Positions 1 through 9,271 of a DNA stretch of 64,000 nt are shown here, piece after piece (position 1 is the stretch's first letter; each line of letters begins with the position of its first letter). Source of the DNA: Sporosarcina sp. FSL W7-1349 (lineage in GTDB: Bacteria > Bacillota > Bacilli > Bacillales_A > Planococcaceae); the NCBI RefSeq assembly GCF_038003045.1, contig NZ_JBBOOK010000001.1, forward strand, positions 1,426,001-1,490,000, given 5' to 3'. The notes beneath the pieces are model-generated. The model searched no databases and was not told the DNA's origin. It worked only from the letters and a program-made list of their open reading frames with translations. The translations under genes and the position numbers were made by a program.

Positions 1-283
1 GGATTTCCGCTTGGAGAGAGACGACGCGGTCTTCCAACAACTGGTCACCGTCTGCCGCCTCTTCCTCATTCTCCGCATTCTTGCTAATCAACGGGATTTG
101 CGCAGACCACTCTTTTGCCTTGTCGAAGACGTTGACATCCGCGAATTTTGCGATGATCAGAACCACCGCTGCCGCAAATAGGAGAGGTATGATAAACCAC
201 AGTAACAGGACTTGGAAGATTCCCGTTTTCTTCTCCGGGCTGCCTCCGGATAATTCAGTTGTCTCTTTCTTTCTTTTCGCCAC
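1..283 (-). CDS. motE: MotE/YlxF flagellar protein (3' part missing)
   Basis: Partial gene; it runs off the window after about 94 residues. I placed the start at a GTG just after the fliJ stop codon, with a GGGTGG ribosome-binding sequence overlapping the end of fliJ. The visible part has a short basic N-terminus (AKRKKE), one membrane segment (LLLWFIIPLLFAAAVVLIIA, about residues 26-45) and the beginning of an acidic, probably coiled-coil region. This is the layout of YlxF/MotE, a membrane protein with an MgtE-like intracellular domain encoded after fliJ in Bacillus fla/che operons and linked to stator function. The assignment rests on position and topology, because the diagnostic C-terminal domain lies outside the window. 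Confidence 0.7.
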   Translation of the reverse strand, partial: MAKRKKETTELSGGSPEKKTGIFQVLLLWFIIPLLFAAAVVLIIAKFADVNVFDKAKEWSAQIPLISKNAENEEEAADGDQLLEDRVVSLQAEI

Positions 284-284
284 G

Positions 285-737
285 TTACCACCCGTTTTCC
301 TTTTTGCGGTACTTCAGCGTCGATAATTCATCGAGCTGTATCGCTTCCAGATGCTCCATCTCGGCGCGATAATGTTCCCGGTCCTTTTCCTTCATTTTCT
401 CAAACTTCCGGACTTCGAGCGTCTTTTCGAGAAGTTTCTCTTCATACCAATTCATCTTAACCCTAGCTTGGACGACTTCCTGCTGCATCGATGCGATCTT
501 ATTTTCCATGCTTTCGATGAAACGAGCATAGTGATGGATCTTATCGATGGAGAAGCCAGTCATCATTTTTACCTGCTGCTCCTCGACGACGTTCTCTTTC
601 TTTTTCAGCAGTTCATATAATTTGGTTGCCACTTGCTCGAACTGCCGGACCGATTCTTTATAGGCACTTTCCGTCTCGTTCTTTTGCTGTTCCCGGTATG
701 TGAGTACCTTTTCAAAACGGTACTGATACGGTCTCAC
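285..737 (-). CDS. fliJ: Flagellar export chaperone FliJ
   Basis: 150 residues, almost entirely charged and predicted coiled coil from end to end, starting MRPYQYRFEKVLTYREQQK, which is typical of FliJ. FliJ is a cytoplasmic component of the flagellar type III export apparatus; it escorts chaperones and inserts into the FliI hexamer like the gamma subunit of an ATPase. It overlaps the end of fliI by 4 bases, indicating translational coupling. Length fits the family (about 147 residues in Bacillus). Sequence conservation is low in this family, so gene position carries much of the weight. Confidence 0.9.
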   Translation of the reverse strand: MRPYQYRFEKVLTYREQQKNETESAYKESVRQFEQVATKLYELLKKKENVVEEQQVKMMTGFSIDKIHHYARFIESMENKIASMQQEVVQARVKMNWYEEKLLEKTLEVRKFEKMKEKDREHYRAEMEHLEAIQLDELSTLKYRKKENGW

Positions 738-2071
738 GGTTTACCGCCTCCCGATGCCAGTGCGATCAGTTCCTCAATGCTTTCTTCCATCGAAATATTA
801 TCTTTATAGCTTTGTTTCAGAAAACCGGTGATGAGCGGCTCATAGTCGATCGCTTGGTCAATCTCTTTGGATGTGCCTCGCTTATAGGCGCCGATGTTGA
901 TCAAGTCTTCCGATTTATTATACGTATAGTAGAGTTCTCTCAATTTTTCTGCGGACTGGACATGCTCGGGACTAGCAATATGGTTCATGAGCCGGCTGAC
1001 GCTTTTTAGGACGTTGATGGCCGGGTATTGCCCTTTATTTGCCAATGTCCGGTCCAGCACGATATGGCCGTCCAGGATCCCACGCACCGCATCTGCGATC
1101 GGCTCGTTCATATCATCGCCGTCGACGAGCACGGTATAGAACGCTGTAATGGCTCCCTGTTCATTTGTCCCTGTCCTCTCCAGCAGTTTTGGCAGTATGG
1201 AGAAAACGGATGGCGTATAACCGCGTGTTGCGGGCGGTTCCCCGACAGCCAATCCAATCTCCCGCTGCGCCATGGCGACCCGGGTAACGGAGTCCATCAT
1301 CAGCATGACGTTCATGCCTTTATCGCGAAAATATTCAGCGATGGCTGTTGCGGTGAAGGCACCTTTGATACGCATGAGCGCCGGTTGGTCGGATGTCGCT
1401 GCCACGACAATCGTCCGCTTCATCCCTTCTGGACCTAAGTCGCGGTCGATGAATTCACGGACTTCCCGACCCCGTTCCCCAATTAGAGCGATGACGTTCA
1501 GGTCAGCGGTCGTGTTTCGCGCGATCATGCCGAGCAACGTACTTTTTCCGACCCCCGAGCCGGCGAAAATTCCAACCCGCTGGCCGTTTCCGACTGTCAG
1601 CATCGCATCGATCGCTTTCACGCCGACTGCCAGCTTGTCATTGATCGGCGGCCGGGTCAAGGCGTTCGGCGGATCATGCTCGGTGCGTACAGATGTCAAA
1701 CCCTTTGGCAATGGATGGCCATCGATCGGCCTGCCCATCGAGTCGAGCACTTGCCCGACCAGGTTCATTCCCACTTTCACTTCTAGCGGCTTTCCGGAAC
1801 CTTCTACAAGACAACCGCTTGAGATGTCGCGGATATCCGTGTACGGCATCAAAATGACAATCTCTTCCCTGAATCCGACAACTTCCGCCAAGATGACGGC
1901 ATCTTCAGCTCCTGCACGGTTCAAATGGATCCGGCATACATCGCCGATCGAGCTTTCCGGACCTTGCGATTCGATCATCAGCCCGACGACACGAATGACA
2001 CGCCCAAATTTTTTGAAGGTTTTCACCTTCGGAATGAATTCGGTTAACTGTTCCGCTTTTTTCATCGTCAA
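734..2071 (-). CDS. fliI: Flagellum-specific ATPase FliI
   Basis: 445 residues. This is the ATPase of the flagellar type III export gate, related to F1-ATPase beta subunits. The Walker A motif GSGVGKST is at about residues 171-178 with the nucleotide-binding lysine near 176. It is followed by the conserved GERGREVREFI segment near 208 and the MMDSVTRVAMAQREIGLAVGEPPATRGY stretch (only described, not exhaustively aligned). Full length for the family. It overlaps fliH by 4 bases upstream and fliJ by 4 bases downstream, so FliH, its regulator, and FliJ, its stalk partner, are made next to it in operon order. Confidence 0.97.
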   Translation of the reverse strand: MTMKKAEQLTEFIPKVKTFKKFGRVIRVVGLMIESQGPESSIGDVCRIHLNRAGAEDAVILAEVVGFREEIVILMPYTDIRDISSGCLVEGSGKPLEVKVGMNLVGQVLDSMGRPIDGHPLPKGLTSVRTEHDPPNALTRPPINDKLAVGVKAIDAMLTVGNGQRVGIFAGSGVGKSTLLGMIARNTTADLNVIALIGERGREVREFIDRDLGPEGMKRTIVVAATSDQPALMRIKGAFTATAIAEYFRDKGMNVMLMMDSVTRVAMAQREIGLAVGEPPATRGYTPSVFSILPKLLERTGTNEQGAITAFYTVLVDGDDMNEPIADAVRGILDGHIVLDRTLANKGQYPAINVLKSVSRLMNHIASPEHVQSAEKLRELYYTYNKSEDLINIGAYKRGTSKEIDQAIDYEPLITGFLKQSYKDNISMEESIEELIALASGGGKP

Positions 2072-2847
2072 TCACCACTTTCCATGATTTCGACGAGTTT
2101 CTCCCTTAATTCATTCAACTGTTCATCAATACTGACGACAATTCTTCCTCGATTCGTCTCGACAATACACTCCGTCGCTTCGAAATCATCATTCGCGAAA
2201 ATGAGAAACGGGACGTCAGGCGGGAAGATCGAAGACAATTCTGCTCGGTTATCCGATACAAGCCCAAAATAATCGAGTGAAACATAGAGCTTCACTTCTT
2301 TTGATTCCCTCGCTTCTTTCAGTGCCCTTCTGACGATATCTAAGTACGTCTCCTCATTCTCTTCTATCATTTTTCCAATGATTCGTTCTGCGGAGCGGAT
2401 GGCTAGGTCTAAGATGACCCGCTCTTGGCTATTGAGATATTTGTTGGCATTTTTATAAGATAATTCGGTCGTTTCATTGGCCAATTTCACAGAAGATGCC
2501 ATGTCGGCTAGCGCTTTTTCCCTGCCTTCCATGAAGCCGGCTTGAAACCCTTCTTCATAGGCCTGTTGTTCAAGCGCTCGCTTTTCCTCTACCCATGCAG
2601 CTTGCATAGCCGCGATGTCGTCAGTGGCGGTTTGTCTCATTCTCTCGATAACGGCCTTCTCTTGGGCAATGGAATGATTAGCAGTTTCCAGCAGCCTGTC
2701 GCGTTCCGCCAAGACGGCATCGAGTGACAAAGTCTCCTCGTTCACTATCTCTTGCGGCAGTTCGAAACTGCGGATACCGATTTTTTTCGTCCGGCCTTCT
2801 TCCGAAACGGTATGATGGGAGCGATACACTTTAGACAATGATGTCAT
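2068..2847 (-). CDS. fliH: Flagellar assembly protein FliH
   Basis: About 259 residues. FliH is the cytoplasmic regulator that binds FliI and tethers it to the export gate and C-ring. The central part (about residues 45-150) is rich in Glu, Ala and Gln with the small-residue spacing seen in FliH, and the C-terminal half resembles the peripheral stalk of V/F-ATPases. The start is uncertain. An open frame continues upstream to a GTG inside fliG. The strong GGTGGAGGAG site directly precedes the ATG at 2847 but is better spaced for the TTG at 2838, which would give an MSKVYRSHH start. Either way the gene overlaps the end of fliG. Confidence 0.9.
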   Translation of the reverse strand: MTSLSKVYRSHHTVSEEGRTKKIGIRSFELPQEIVNEETLSLDAVLAERDRLLETANHSIAQEKAVIERMRQTATDDIAAMQAAWVEEKRALEQQAYEEGFQAGFMEGREKALADMASSVKLANETTELSYKNANKYLNSQERVILDLAIRSAERIIGKMIEENEETYLDIVRRALKEARESKEVKLYVSLDYFGLVSDNRAELSSIFPPDVPFLIFANDDFEATECIVETNRGRIVVSIDEQLNELREKLVEIMESGD

Positions 2848-3844
2848 CTCCTCCACCACGTGCAATGATGATTTCACCCGAATCTTCCAGTCTTCTAATT
2901 ACGCCGACAATACGAGATTGCGCCTCTTCCACGTCGCGAAGCCGTACTGGCCCCATGATTTCCATTTCCTCTTGGAAAGATTCCGCCATCCGGGAAGACA
3001 TGTTCCTGAAGAGGACTTCCTTCACTTCCTCGCTGGAAACTTTCAATGAGAGAATTAAATCTTCATTTTCACAATCACGAATAATGCGCTGGATCGAACG
3101 ATTATCAAGCGTAACGATATCTTCGAATACGAACATCCGCTTGCGGATCTCTTCCGCGAGTTCCGGGTCCTGGATTTCCAGTGCATCGAGGATCGTTTTC
3201 TCCGTCGTCCTGTCGACACCATTCAACACTTGGACAACTGCATCGACGCCGCCCGTTTCTGTAAAGTCCTGTGTCACGGTCGAAGACAATTTCCGTTCCA
3301 GCACCGCTTCGATTTCGCTGATCACTTCTGGTGATGTCGAATCCATCGTCGCAATCCGTTTGGCAATGTCCGCTTGGACTTCCTGCGGCAACGAGGACAG
3401 GATCATCCCGGCCTGTTCCGCTTCCAAATAGGAAAGGATCAATGCAATCGTCTGTGGATGCTCGTTCTGGATAAAGTTTAAAATCTGACCTGGATCCGCC
3501 CTGCGAGCGAAGTCGAACGGCCGCACTTGCAAGGACGAAGTAAGGCGATTGATGATCGCTTGTGCATGGTCTTTGCCGAGCGCCTTTTCCAATACGGTCT
3601 TCGCATAGCCGATCCCGCCTTGGGAAATATAATCCTGTGCCAAGGCGATATTATGGAACTCTTCGATGATCTCTTCCTTCACAGAGGACTCCACTTTTTT
3701 GACGCTGGAAATCTCTAGCGTCAACCGTTCGATTTCGTCTTCATTCAAATGCTTATAGACTGCCGCTGAAACTTCCGGGCCGAGGGAAATGAGCAGGAGT
3801 GCCGCTTTTTGTTTCCCTGTCATCCCTTTTTCTCTCTTAACCAC
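2831..3844 (-). CDS. fliG: Flagellar motor switch protein FliG
   Basis: 337 residues, the usual length. FliG sits on the MS ring, carries the torque-generating C-terminal domain that contacts the stator, and helps set rotation direction. The N-terminal segment MTGKQKAALLLISLGPEVSA, the middle EHPQTIALILSYLE motif (EHPQTIA, near residue 128) and a charged C-terminal motor domain (RDCENEDLILSLKVSSEEVK region) are all recognisable. The start is a GTG with GGAGGG eight bases upstream, just after the fliF stop. The 3' end overlaps fliH, and the GGAGGAG in the last codons serves as the fliH ribosome-binding site. Confidence 0.97.
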   Translation of the reverse strand: MVKREKGMTGKQKAALLLISLGPEVSAAVYKHLNEDEIERLTLEISSVKKVESSVKEEIIEEFHNIALAQDYISQGGIGYAKTVLEKALGKDHAQAIINRLTSSLQVRPFDFARRADPGQILNFIQNEHPQTIALILSYLEAEQAGMILSSLPQEVQADIAKRIATMDSTSPEVISEIEAVLERKLSSTVTQDFTETGGVDAVVQVLNGVDRTTEKTILDALEIQDPELAEEIRKRMFVFEDIVTLDNRSIQRIIRDCENEDLILSLKVSSEEVKEVLFRNMSSRMAESFQEEMEIMGPVRLRDVEEAQSRIVGVIRRLEDSGEIIIARGGGDDIIV

Positions 3845-3858
3845 TCTTCATCCCTCCG

Positions 3859-5442
3859 TCATTCCTCGGCTATCCATGTACGTAATAGTTTGGCAAACTC
3901 TTCCGGTTTTTCTTTCGCCATTTTTTCAAGTTGCTTCCGTCGAAGGGTCCCTTCCGTTTCCACCTCGGTATTGATATCATCCACCTCGATGGCGGCTTGT
4001 TGTTCTTCAAAGACCAGTTCTTCTTCCAGTTCTCTTTCTCTCCGCCGTTTACGGAAGTACGCAAATACGAGAATCCCGATTACGAGCAGGAGAGCTGCGC
4101 CAATTACATAGACCCACCACGGTATGTTAATCGGCTGTGAGTCAGTCGACAGATCCGGTTTTCCTTCAAATGGTTGAGCGGAGACGAAGATTTTGTCGTT
4201 GATGGCCTCTTCCGTCAATTCGCCGGCAGCCACTTTGTCCAAGGATGTGCGCACAACTGTGGATAGGAGCTGTTCGATGTTCCCCTGCAACCCTGGTGCC
4301 ATGGATGCCGGATCCGAATCGACTACCACTTGGATTCCGATATCCCGGATTTTATACGGGCTTTCGACAATTTCTTTACGGATCCGGTTGACTTCGTTAT
4401 TGACCGTCTCTTCGATCCTCTCATAATCACCATTCCCGAAAGTTCCTTCCACGAAGCCTGTCCGGTTATCCGTCGGGTCCTCCGCTTCCGGTGTACCACC
4501 TGCCCCTGCACCGGTACCAGTAAATGATTCCGTAATCCGTTGGACGCTGAGCGCAATCCCTTCCATACTCTCTTCATCTACCGGCGTCACTAGATTCTCT
4601 TCCCTGTTTTCCAAATGAAAATCAATATCCGTCGTAACGGAGACGAGCACTTTGTCATGGCCCATCATCGTACCGAGCATTGACTGCAGTTGACGCTGCA
4701 AATCGCGTTCGATTGTCTTCTTGATGGCAATTTGATCGGTCACGCTTGTCCCGTATGAATTCGTGTCATCCTTCATATCGTAATACTCGGAGTACTGATT
4801 CATGATGACGATGTCGTCAGTTGACAAATTCGGAAGGCTTTTTGATACAAGTGTATATAACGCCCTGATTTGCGGTTCCGTGAACTGATGTCCCGGGTCG
4901 GTATTCAGAACAATGGACGCACTCGCCTGCTGGACGCTGTCATTCAAAAAGACGCTTTCGTTCGGCAGAGTAATCATCACTTTGGCATCTTTTACGCCTT
5001 CGACCCCTTTGATCAGGTTCGCAAGTTCATTTTGCATAGTCGAGAGCTTCGCCATATTGAATTCATTGTCCGTCATTCCAAAGCTTGCATTTTCTGTGAA
5101 AAAGGAATAATTCGGTGTGCCGGAACTTGGGATTCCTTCCACTGCCAAGGTTACGAGCAGTTCATCGACACGTTCCTTCGGCACAAGGATGGATGTGCCT
5201 CCGGGCGCCACTTTGTTCGGGACGCCTTGGCTGTCAAGAGCCTCTTTGATCCGTCCTATTTCAGTCCGGGGCACATCCGAATAGAGCGGTGCGTATTCCG
5301 TCCTAGATAGGAAAAACGTTAGGAAGGCAGCAAGTAGGATGACCGCTGAAGCAGAACCGATATATGTGATTTTTTGTTTTTTCGTACGGCTTGACCAGAA
5401 CTCACGTATATCCGCTCTGATTTTCGCTAATCTCTCATTCAT
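3859..5442 (-). CDS. fliF: Flagellar MS-ring protein FliF
   Basis: 527 residues, full length. FliF is the membrane-embedded MS ring on which the motor and export gate assemble. Two transmembrane segments bracket a large extracytoplasmic domain: one near residues 25-45 (ITYIGSASAVILLAAFLTFF) and one near 437-458 (WWVYVIGAALLLVIGILVFA). The region between contains the ring-building motif segments (for example GVPNKVAPGG, SVQQASASIVL). The acidic cytoplasmic tail that binds FliG follows the second membrane segment. It sits between fliE and fliG, as in other Bacillales. Confidence 0.97.
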   Translation of the reverse strand: MNERLAKIRADIREFWSSRTKKQKITYIGSASAVILLAAFLTFFLSRTEYAPLYSDVPRTEIGRIKEALDSQGVPNKVAPGGTSILVPKERVDELLVTLAVEGIPSSGTPNYSFFTENASFGMTDNEFNMAKLSTMQNELANLIKGVEGVKDAKVMITLPNESVFLNDSVQQASASIVLNTDPGHQFTEPQIRALYTLVSKSLPNLSTDDIVIMNQYSEYYDMKDDTNSYGTSVTDQIAIKKTIERDLQRQLQSMLGTMMGHDKVLVSVTTDIDFHLENREENLVTPVDEESMEGIALSVQRITESFTGTGAGAGGTPEAEDPTDNRTGFVEGTFGNGDYERIEETVNNEVNRIRKEIVESPYKIRDIGIQVVVDSDPASMAPGLQGNIEQLLSTVVRTSLDKVAAGELTEEAINDKIFVSAQPFEGKPDLSTDSQPINIPWWVYVIGAALLLVIGILVFAYFRKRRRERELEEELVFEEQQAAIEVDDINTEVETEGTLRRKQLEKMAKEKPEEFAKLLRTWIAEE

Positions 5443-5486
5443 TCTAATCCCCCGGTCACTTTACGTATTCAGAACAACATATCCGA

Positions 5487-5795
5487 TTAGACAGGCATCC
5501 GGATGATTTCCTGATACGCTTCTACTACTTTGTTACGCACTTCCATCGTCGCATTTAACGCAACGGAAGCTTTTTGTGCTGCGATCATGACGTCATGAAG
5601 TTCTACATCACCGCCAAGCACCAGCTTTTGCGTCATTTTATCCGATTCGATCTGCTTCTTATCCACTTCGTTAATAGCCGCTTTCAAGAAGTTCCCGAAA
5701 CTTTGCTGCGCTTCGTACGGTGTCGGTTGGACACCAGTCCCGATTCTCGTCTGTCCAATTGCAGGACTGATGACGGATAAAGGCTGAATAGCCAT
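5487..5795 (-). CDS. fliE: Flagellar hook-basal body protein FliE
   Basis: 102 residues. FliE is the small adaptor between the MS ring and the proximal rod and one of the first export substrates. The conserved C-terminal part contains DVMIAAQKASVALNATMEVR (HDVMIAAQKAS is the family signature) and ends in the typical AYQEIIRMPV. It begins 17 bases after the flgC stop in the same operon. No signal peptide is expected, since it is exported by the flagellar apparatus. Confidence 0.96.
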   Translation of the reverse strand: MAIQPLSVISPAIGQTRIGTGVQPTPYEAQQSFGNFLKAAINEVDKKQIESDKMTQKLVLGGDVELHDVMIAAQKASVALNATMEVRNKVVEAYQEIIRMPV

Positions 5796-5812
5796 TTTGT
5801 CAACCCCTTATA

Positions 5813-6274
5813 TTATTTTCCGATTTCAAGTGCTTTCATGAGCATCGCTTTGTTCGCATTCATTACCGTCACATTCGCTTCAAAGGAACGGGTCGCCGAT
5901 AAGAGGTCGATCGTCTCCCTTAGCGGGTCAACGTTCGGCATGGAAACATACCCTTCCTCATTGGCATCCGGATGTGTCGGATCGAATACGAGTTTGAATG
6001 GCGTTTCCGTGTCTTCCTTGATACGGGAAACCGTGACTCCGTATCCAGCCGAGCCTTTTACCGACCTTCCCATCGCAGCTTGCAGCATAGTGGCAAACTG
6101 GCCTTCCCGCGGTTGGAACGTAACAGTCTTCCGGCGATACGGTTGCCACTCACCATCGACCATCCGGCCGTGCGTCGTGTCGATATTTGCCATATTGGAA
6201 GAAATAACATCCATCCGCATCCTTTGTGCCGTCAATGCGGAAGCCGACGTATTTAAACTATGGAAAATTGACAT
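5813..6274 (-). CDS. flgC: Flagellar basal-body rod protein FlgC
   Basis: 153 residues. A proximal rod component. The N-terminal rod-protein motif SALTAQRMRMDVISSNMANIDTTH (key residues SNMANI-TT) and the C-terminal LLSATRSFEANVTVMNANK helix are characteristic. The start codon follows the flgB stop by two bases, with GGAGGAGG supplied by the last flgB codons, so the two rod genes are translationally coupled. Confidence 0.97.
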   Translation of the reverse strand: MSIFHSLNTSASALTAQRMRMDVISSNMANIDTTHGRMVDGEWQPYRRKTVTFQPREGQFATMLQAAMGRSVKGSAGYGVTVSRIKEDTETPFKLVFDPTHPDANEEGYVSMPNVDPLRETIDLLSATRSFEANVTVMNANKAMLMKALEIGK

Positions 6275-6276
6275 CG

Positions 6277-6672
6277 TTAACGTCCTCCTCCTTTAATCAC
6301 ATTTTGCAATGTATTAAATTTGCCATTCAATCTGTCGATTAAAGCATTATAGTAGATTTGGTTCGCCGCAAGATCTGATTGTTCCTTATCCATATCGACA
6401 CCATTCCCGTCCTGGCGGTATCGGAAATTGGAGTAGCTGAAGACCCCCGGATGCGAAGCCTGTTGGCGAAAAGGGATATGACGCTCGTCGGTCCGGTATG
6501 CTTGCAAATTTTCCATTTTCGCATTCGCAAACATCTCTTTGAAGCTGACATTTTTCGCTTTGTAATTCGGAGTGTCTACGTTTGCGATGTTTTGTGAAAT
6601 CGCCTTTGCTTTAGTAGCTGAATAATCCAGTCCCCGCTCCAAATTCGATATCGATGAGCCAAAGATATTCAA
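6277..6672 (-). CDS. flgB: Flagellar basal-body rod protein FlgB (TTG start)
   Basis: 131 residues. Proximal rod protein and first gene of the fla/che operon. The motif AISQNIANVDTPNYKAKNVSF and the C-terminal DLAANQIYYNALIDRLNGKF region are typical. The start codon is TTG at 6670-6672, preceded by GGGAGAGGTG seven bases upstream, and no better ATG exists nearby. The operon's candidate sigma-A promoter lies about 80 bases upstream. Confidence 0.96.
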   Translation of the reverse strand: MNIFGSSISNLERGLDYSATKAKAISQNIANVDTPNYKAKNVSFKEMFANAKMENLQAYRTDERHIPFRQQASHPGVFSYSNFRYRQDGNGVDMDKEQSDLAANQIYYNALIDRLNGKFNTLQNVIKGGGR

Positions 6673-6752
6673 AAAAACACACCTCTCCCAAGATCATTTC
6701 TCACTTTATATTTTAATCTTCTATTATTCTTCCATTTTCAACATATAACTCT

Positions 6753-6782
6753 ATTGTAGCGGATTTCGTCAATCCTTGTCTA
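6753..6782 (-). promoter_or_regulatory. Candidate sigma-A promoter for the flgB (fla/che) operon
   Basis: On the minus strand TAGACA (6777-6782) and TACAAT (6753-6758) are separated by 18 bases, about 80 bases upstream of the flgB TTG start. It is the best sigma-A-like match in the gap. I saw no convincing sigma-D site. Confidence 0.5.
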
Positions 6783-6923
6783 TGAAATATAGCACAATTT
6801 AAATGGTACAAAATAGCCTTTTTATTGATTGCAAAAATAATCTGGCCAGTATTTTAGGCCGTTTGCCTTAGCGACACCTCAAGTGGATATAGTTCCCATA
6901 TATGTGTATAAATTTCTCGAAAT

Positions 6924-6948
6924 AAAAAACTTCCCCCTAATTAGGAAG
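6924..6948 (-). terminator. Terminator after codY
   Basis: On the minus strand CTTCC...GGAAG (6930-6948) forms a short hairpin followed by six T. It lies about 60 bases beyond the codY stop and separates codY from the flagellar operon. The rest of the 336-base gap (6673-7008) holds the flgB promoter and AT-rich sequence with no gene that I can support. Confidence 0.65.
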
Positions 6949-7008
6949 AAGTAATTATTTTCAGAGAACGGCTGGGCAGTTGGTCTGCCTTAGCCGAATC
7001 CGGGCAGT

Positions 7009-7785
7009 TTATGATTTTTGCTTTTCCAATTCTTCAAGGAATTTACTGTTTAAAACTTTGATGTACGTCCCTTTCATACCGAGCGAACGGGATTCAATGA
7101 CACCGGCGCTTTCCAGTTTACGCAACGCATTGACGATGACCGATCTTGTAATACCGACACGGTCCGCAATTTTGGATGCAACCAGCAAGCCTTCATTCCC
7201 ATCCAACTCATTGAAAATATGCTCGATCGCTTCATGCTCACTATAGGATAGGGAATTGATCGCCATTTGAACGACTGCTTTGCTCCGCGCTTCGATTTCG
7301 ATTTGCTCCGTTTTTTCACGAAGGATTTCCATACCGACGACAGTGGCACCATATTCCGCAAGGATCAAATCATCCTCAGTGAATTTTTCTTGCAGTCTTG
7401 CCAAAATTAGCGTACCAAGGCGTTCTCCGCCACCGATAATCGGAACGATGGTCGTGAGTCCTTCTTTGAATAGGTCGCGGTTTTCGTTCGGAAACACACT
7501 ATGTTCGCTAAAAACATCAAGGTTCGGTGACGTTTCCCGCACTTCGAAAAGGCCGTTCGTGTACTCTTCCGGGAACTGGCGCTCTTGGAACATTTTCTTC
7601 ATGCGCTCGTTCTCGATTTGTTGATGAATTTGAAGTCCCAATAATTTACCTCTGCGGCTCACGATGAATGCGTTGCATTCGATCACTTTGCTCAATTCTT
7701 CCGCCATTTCTTTAAAATTGACTGGATTTCCCGCAGACTCTTGCAGCATGGCATTGATTTCACGTGTTTTAGCTAATAAAGTCAT
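7009..7785 (-). CDS. codY: GTP- and branched-chain-amino-acid-sensing repressor CodY
   Basis: 258 residues, the standard length. CodY is the global nutritional regulator of low-G+C Gram-positives, binding DNA when loaded with isoleucine/valine and GTP. The N-terminal GAF domain (residues about 1-155, [17 protein letters not shown] start) binds the amino acid. The C-terminal winged helix includes the recognition segment [20 protein letters not shown] near residues 202-221, highly conserved in the family. GGAGG lies nine bases before the ATG. It follows hslUV as in B. subtilis. Confidence 0.98.
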   Translation of the reverse strand: MTLLAKTREINAMLQESAGNPVNFKEMAEELSKVIECNAFIVSRRGKLLGLQIHQQIENERMKKMFQERQFPEEYTNGLFEVRETSPNLDVFSEHSVFPNENRDLFKEGLTTIVPIIGGGERLGTLILARLQEKFTEDDLILAEYGATVVGMEILREKTEQIEIEARSKAVVQMAINSLSYSEHEAIEHIFNELDGNEGLLVASKIADRVGITRSVIVNALRKLESAGVIESRSLGMKGTYIKVLNSKFLEELEKQKS

Positions 7786-7867
7786 TTCTAATTTTCCTCC
7801 TTAGGATTGTCTCGTTTATAGAATATTCTAAAGGTTTTTAATCATTAATTAAACTAATTCGACTTTT

Positions 7868-9271
7868 TTATAAGATAAATTGTGACAAATCTTTATCTTT
7901 TGCGATATTATTCAACTTCCCATCGACATATGCAGGTGTAATCTTGATAGTAGCAGGTCCGATGTCTGCCGCTTCATACGACAATTCTTCGAGGAGCTTC
8001 TCCAAGATGGTATGTAGGCGCCTCGCTCCAATATTTTCGGTATTATCATTCACTTCGAAGGCGATCTCCGCAATTCGATCGATTGCGTCGTCCGTAAATT
8101 CAAGAATGACATTCTCCGTCTCCAATAACTTCTCATATTGACGAATCAAGGAGAAATCAGGTTCTTTCAAAATACGCGTAAAATCCTCTTTCGAGAGTTT
8201 TTCCAGTTCCACGCGGATTGGGAATCTCCCTTGTAATTCCGGAATGATATCCGACGGCTTTGCAATATGGAATGCCCCAGCAGCGATGAAAAGGATGAAA
8301 TCCGTTTTTACCGTGCCGTATTTTGTCGAAACCGACGACCCTTCTACAATGGGAAGGATATCCCGCTGAACGCCCTCCCTCGATACATCGGCTGAGGAAC
8401 CCGCTCCGCCGCGGCTTGCGATCTTATCGATTTCGTCGATGAAGATCATGCCGGATTGTTCGGTCAGCTCGACGGCATGCCGAGCGATTTCGTCTTGGTC
8501 GATCAACTTGTCGGCCTCTTCCGCCTCCAGCACTTTACGGGCGTCTTTTACCTTCATCTTGCGGTTCACTGTTTTCTTCGGCATCAAAGAAGACAAGGCA
8601 TCCTGCATATTGGCGCCCATCTGTTCCATGCCGGACCCTTGCAGGGCATCGTACAGCGACGGTTGCTGTGCAGTGACCTCCACTGTGATCATTTCTTCTT
8701 CCAGCCGGCCTGCGAGAAGGCTCACCTTAATATCGGACCGTTTTCGACTCAATTCTGTTAGTTCTGCCTGGTCTGGTTCGTCTTGTACGTTCTTTTGCCC
8801 TCCGAAGAGCATTTCAAACGGGTTTTGCATGCCGCCGTTTTTCTTACGACTAGGTACGAGCAGTTCGACAAGGCGTTCTTCAGCCAGTTTGGCAGCTTGT
8901 TCCTTCACCGCTTCCCGCTTCTCTTCGCGAACGATCCGGACGGCAGCCTCCGTCAAATCCCGGACCATGGATTCCACATCGCGCCCGACATATCCCACTT
9001 CCGTAAATTTGGTCGCTTCCACTTTGACAAACGGGGCATTGACGAGTTTGGCAATTCTCCTCGCAATTTCAGTCTTCCCAACCCCAGTCGGTCCAATCAT
9101 TAAAATATTTTTCGGAATGATTTCGCTTTTTTCCTCATCTGTCAGCAGGCTACGTCTGTAGCGGTTTCGAATCGCAACAGCGACCGCCCGTTTGGCCTGA
9201 TCCTGCCCCACGATATAACGATCGAGATAAGCAGTCAATTGCTTCGGGGTGAGTTCTTGTTTAAAGCTCAT
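7868..9271 (-). CDS. hslU: ATP-dependent protease ATPase subunit HslU (ClpY)
   Basis: 467 residues. AAA+ unfoldase that caps the HslV peptidase and feeds it substrates. Walker A GPTGVGKT is at about residues 60-67 and Walker B IFIDEID near 257. An intermediate (I) domain lies between them, and the C-terminal end LSQFIL matches the tail that inserts into HslV. The start overlaps the hslV stop by 4 bases. Confidence 0.98.
   Translation of the reverse strand: MSFKQELTPKQLTAYLDRYIVGQDQAKRAVAVAIRNRYRRSLLTDEEKSEIIPKNILMIGPTGVGKTEIARRIAKLVNAPFVKVEATKFTEVGYVGRDVESMVRDLTEAAVRIVREEKREAVKEQAAKLAEERLVELLVPSRKKNGGMQNPFEMLFGGQKNVQDEPDQAELTELSRKRSDIKVSLLAGRLEEEMITVEVTAQQPSLYDALQGSGMEQMGANMQDALSSLMPKKTVNRKMKVKDARKVLEAEEADKLIDQDEIARHAVELTEQSGMIFIDEIDKIASRGGAGSSADVSREGVQRDILPIVEGSSVSTKYGTVKTDFILFIAAGAFHIAKPSDIIPELQGRFPIRVELEKLSKEDFTRILKEPDFSLIRQYEKLLETENVILEFTDDAIDRIAEIAFEVNDNTENIGARRLHTILEKLLEELSYEAADIGPATIKITPAYVDGKLNNIAKDKDLSQFIL

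Noticed and set aside
1272..2087. Long plus-strand frames opposite fliI and similar ones opposite hslU, ffh, smc and others
   Set aside because: Antisense shadows of strongly conserved genes, with low-complexity translations and no start signals.
6901..6930. CodY-box-like AAATTTCTCGAAATAA near the codY terminator
   Set aside because: It shows an inverted repeat but mismatches the CodY consensus at several positions and lies downstream of codY, far from the flgB promoter.
7820..7835. Palindrome AGAATATTCT upstream of codY as a CodY site
   Set aside because: The half-sites are in the opposite arrangement (GAA-TTC) to the CodY motif (TTC-GAA).
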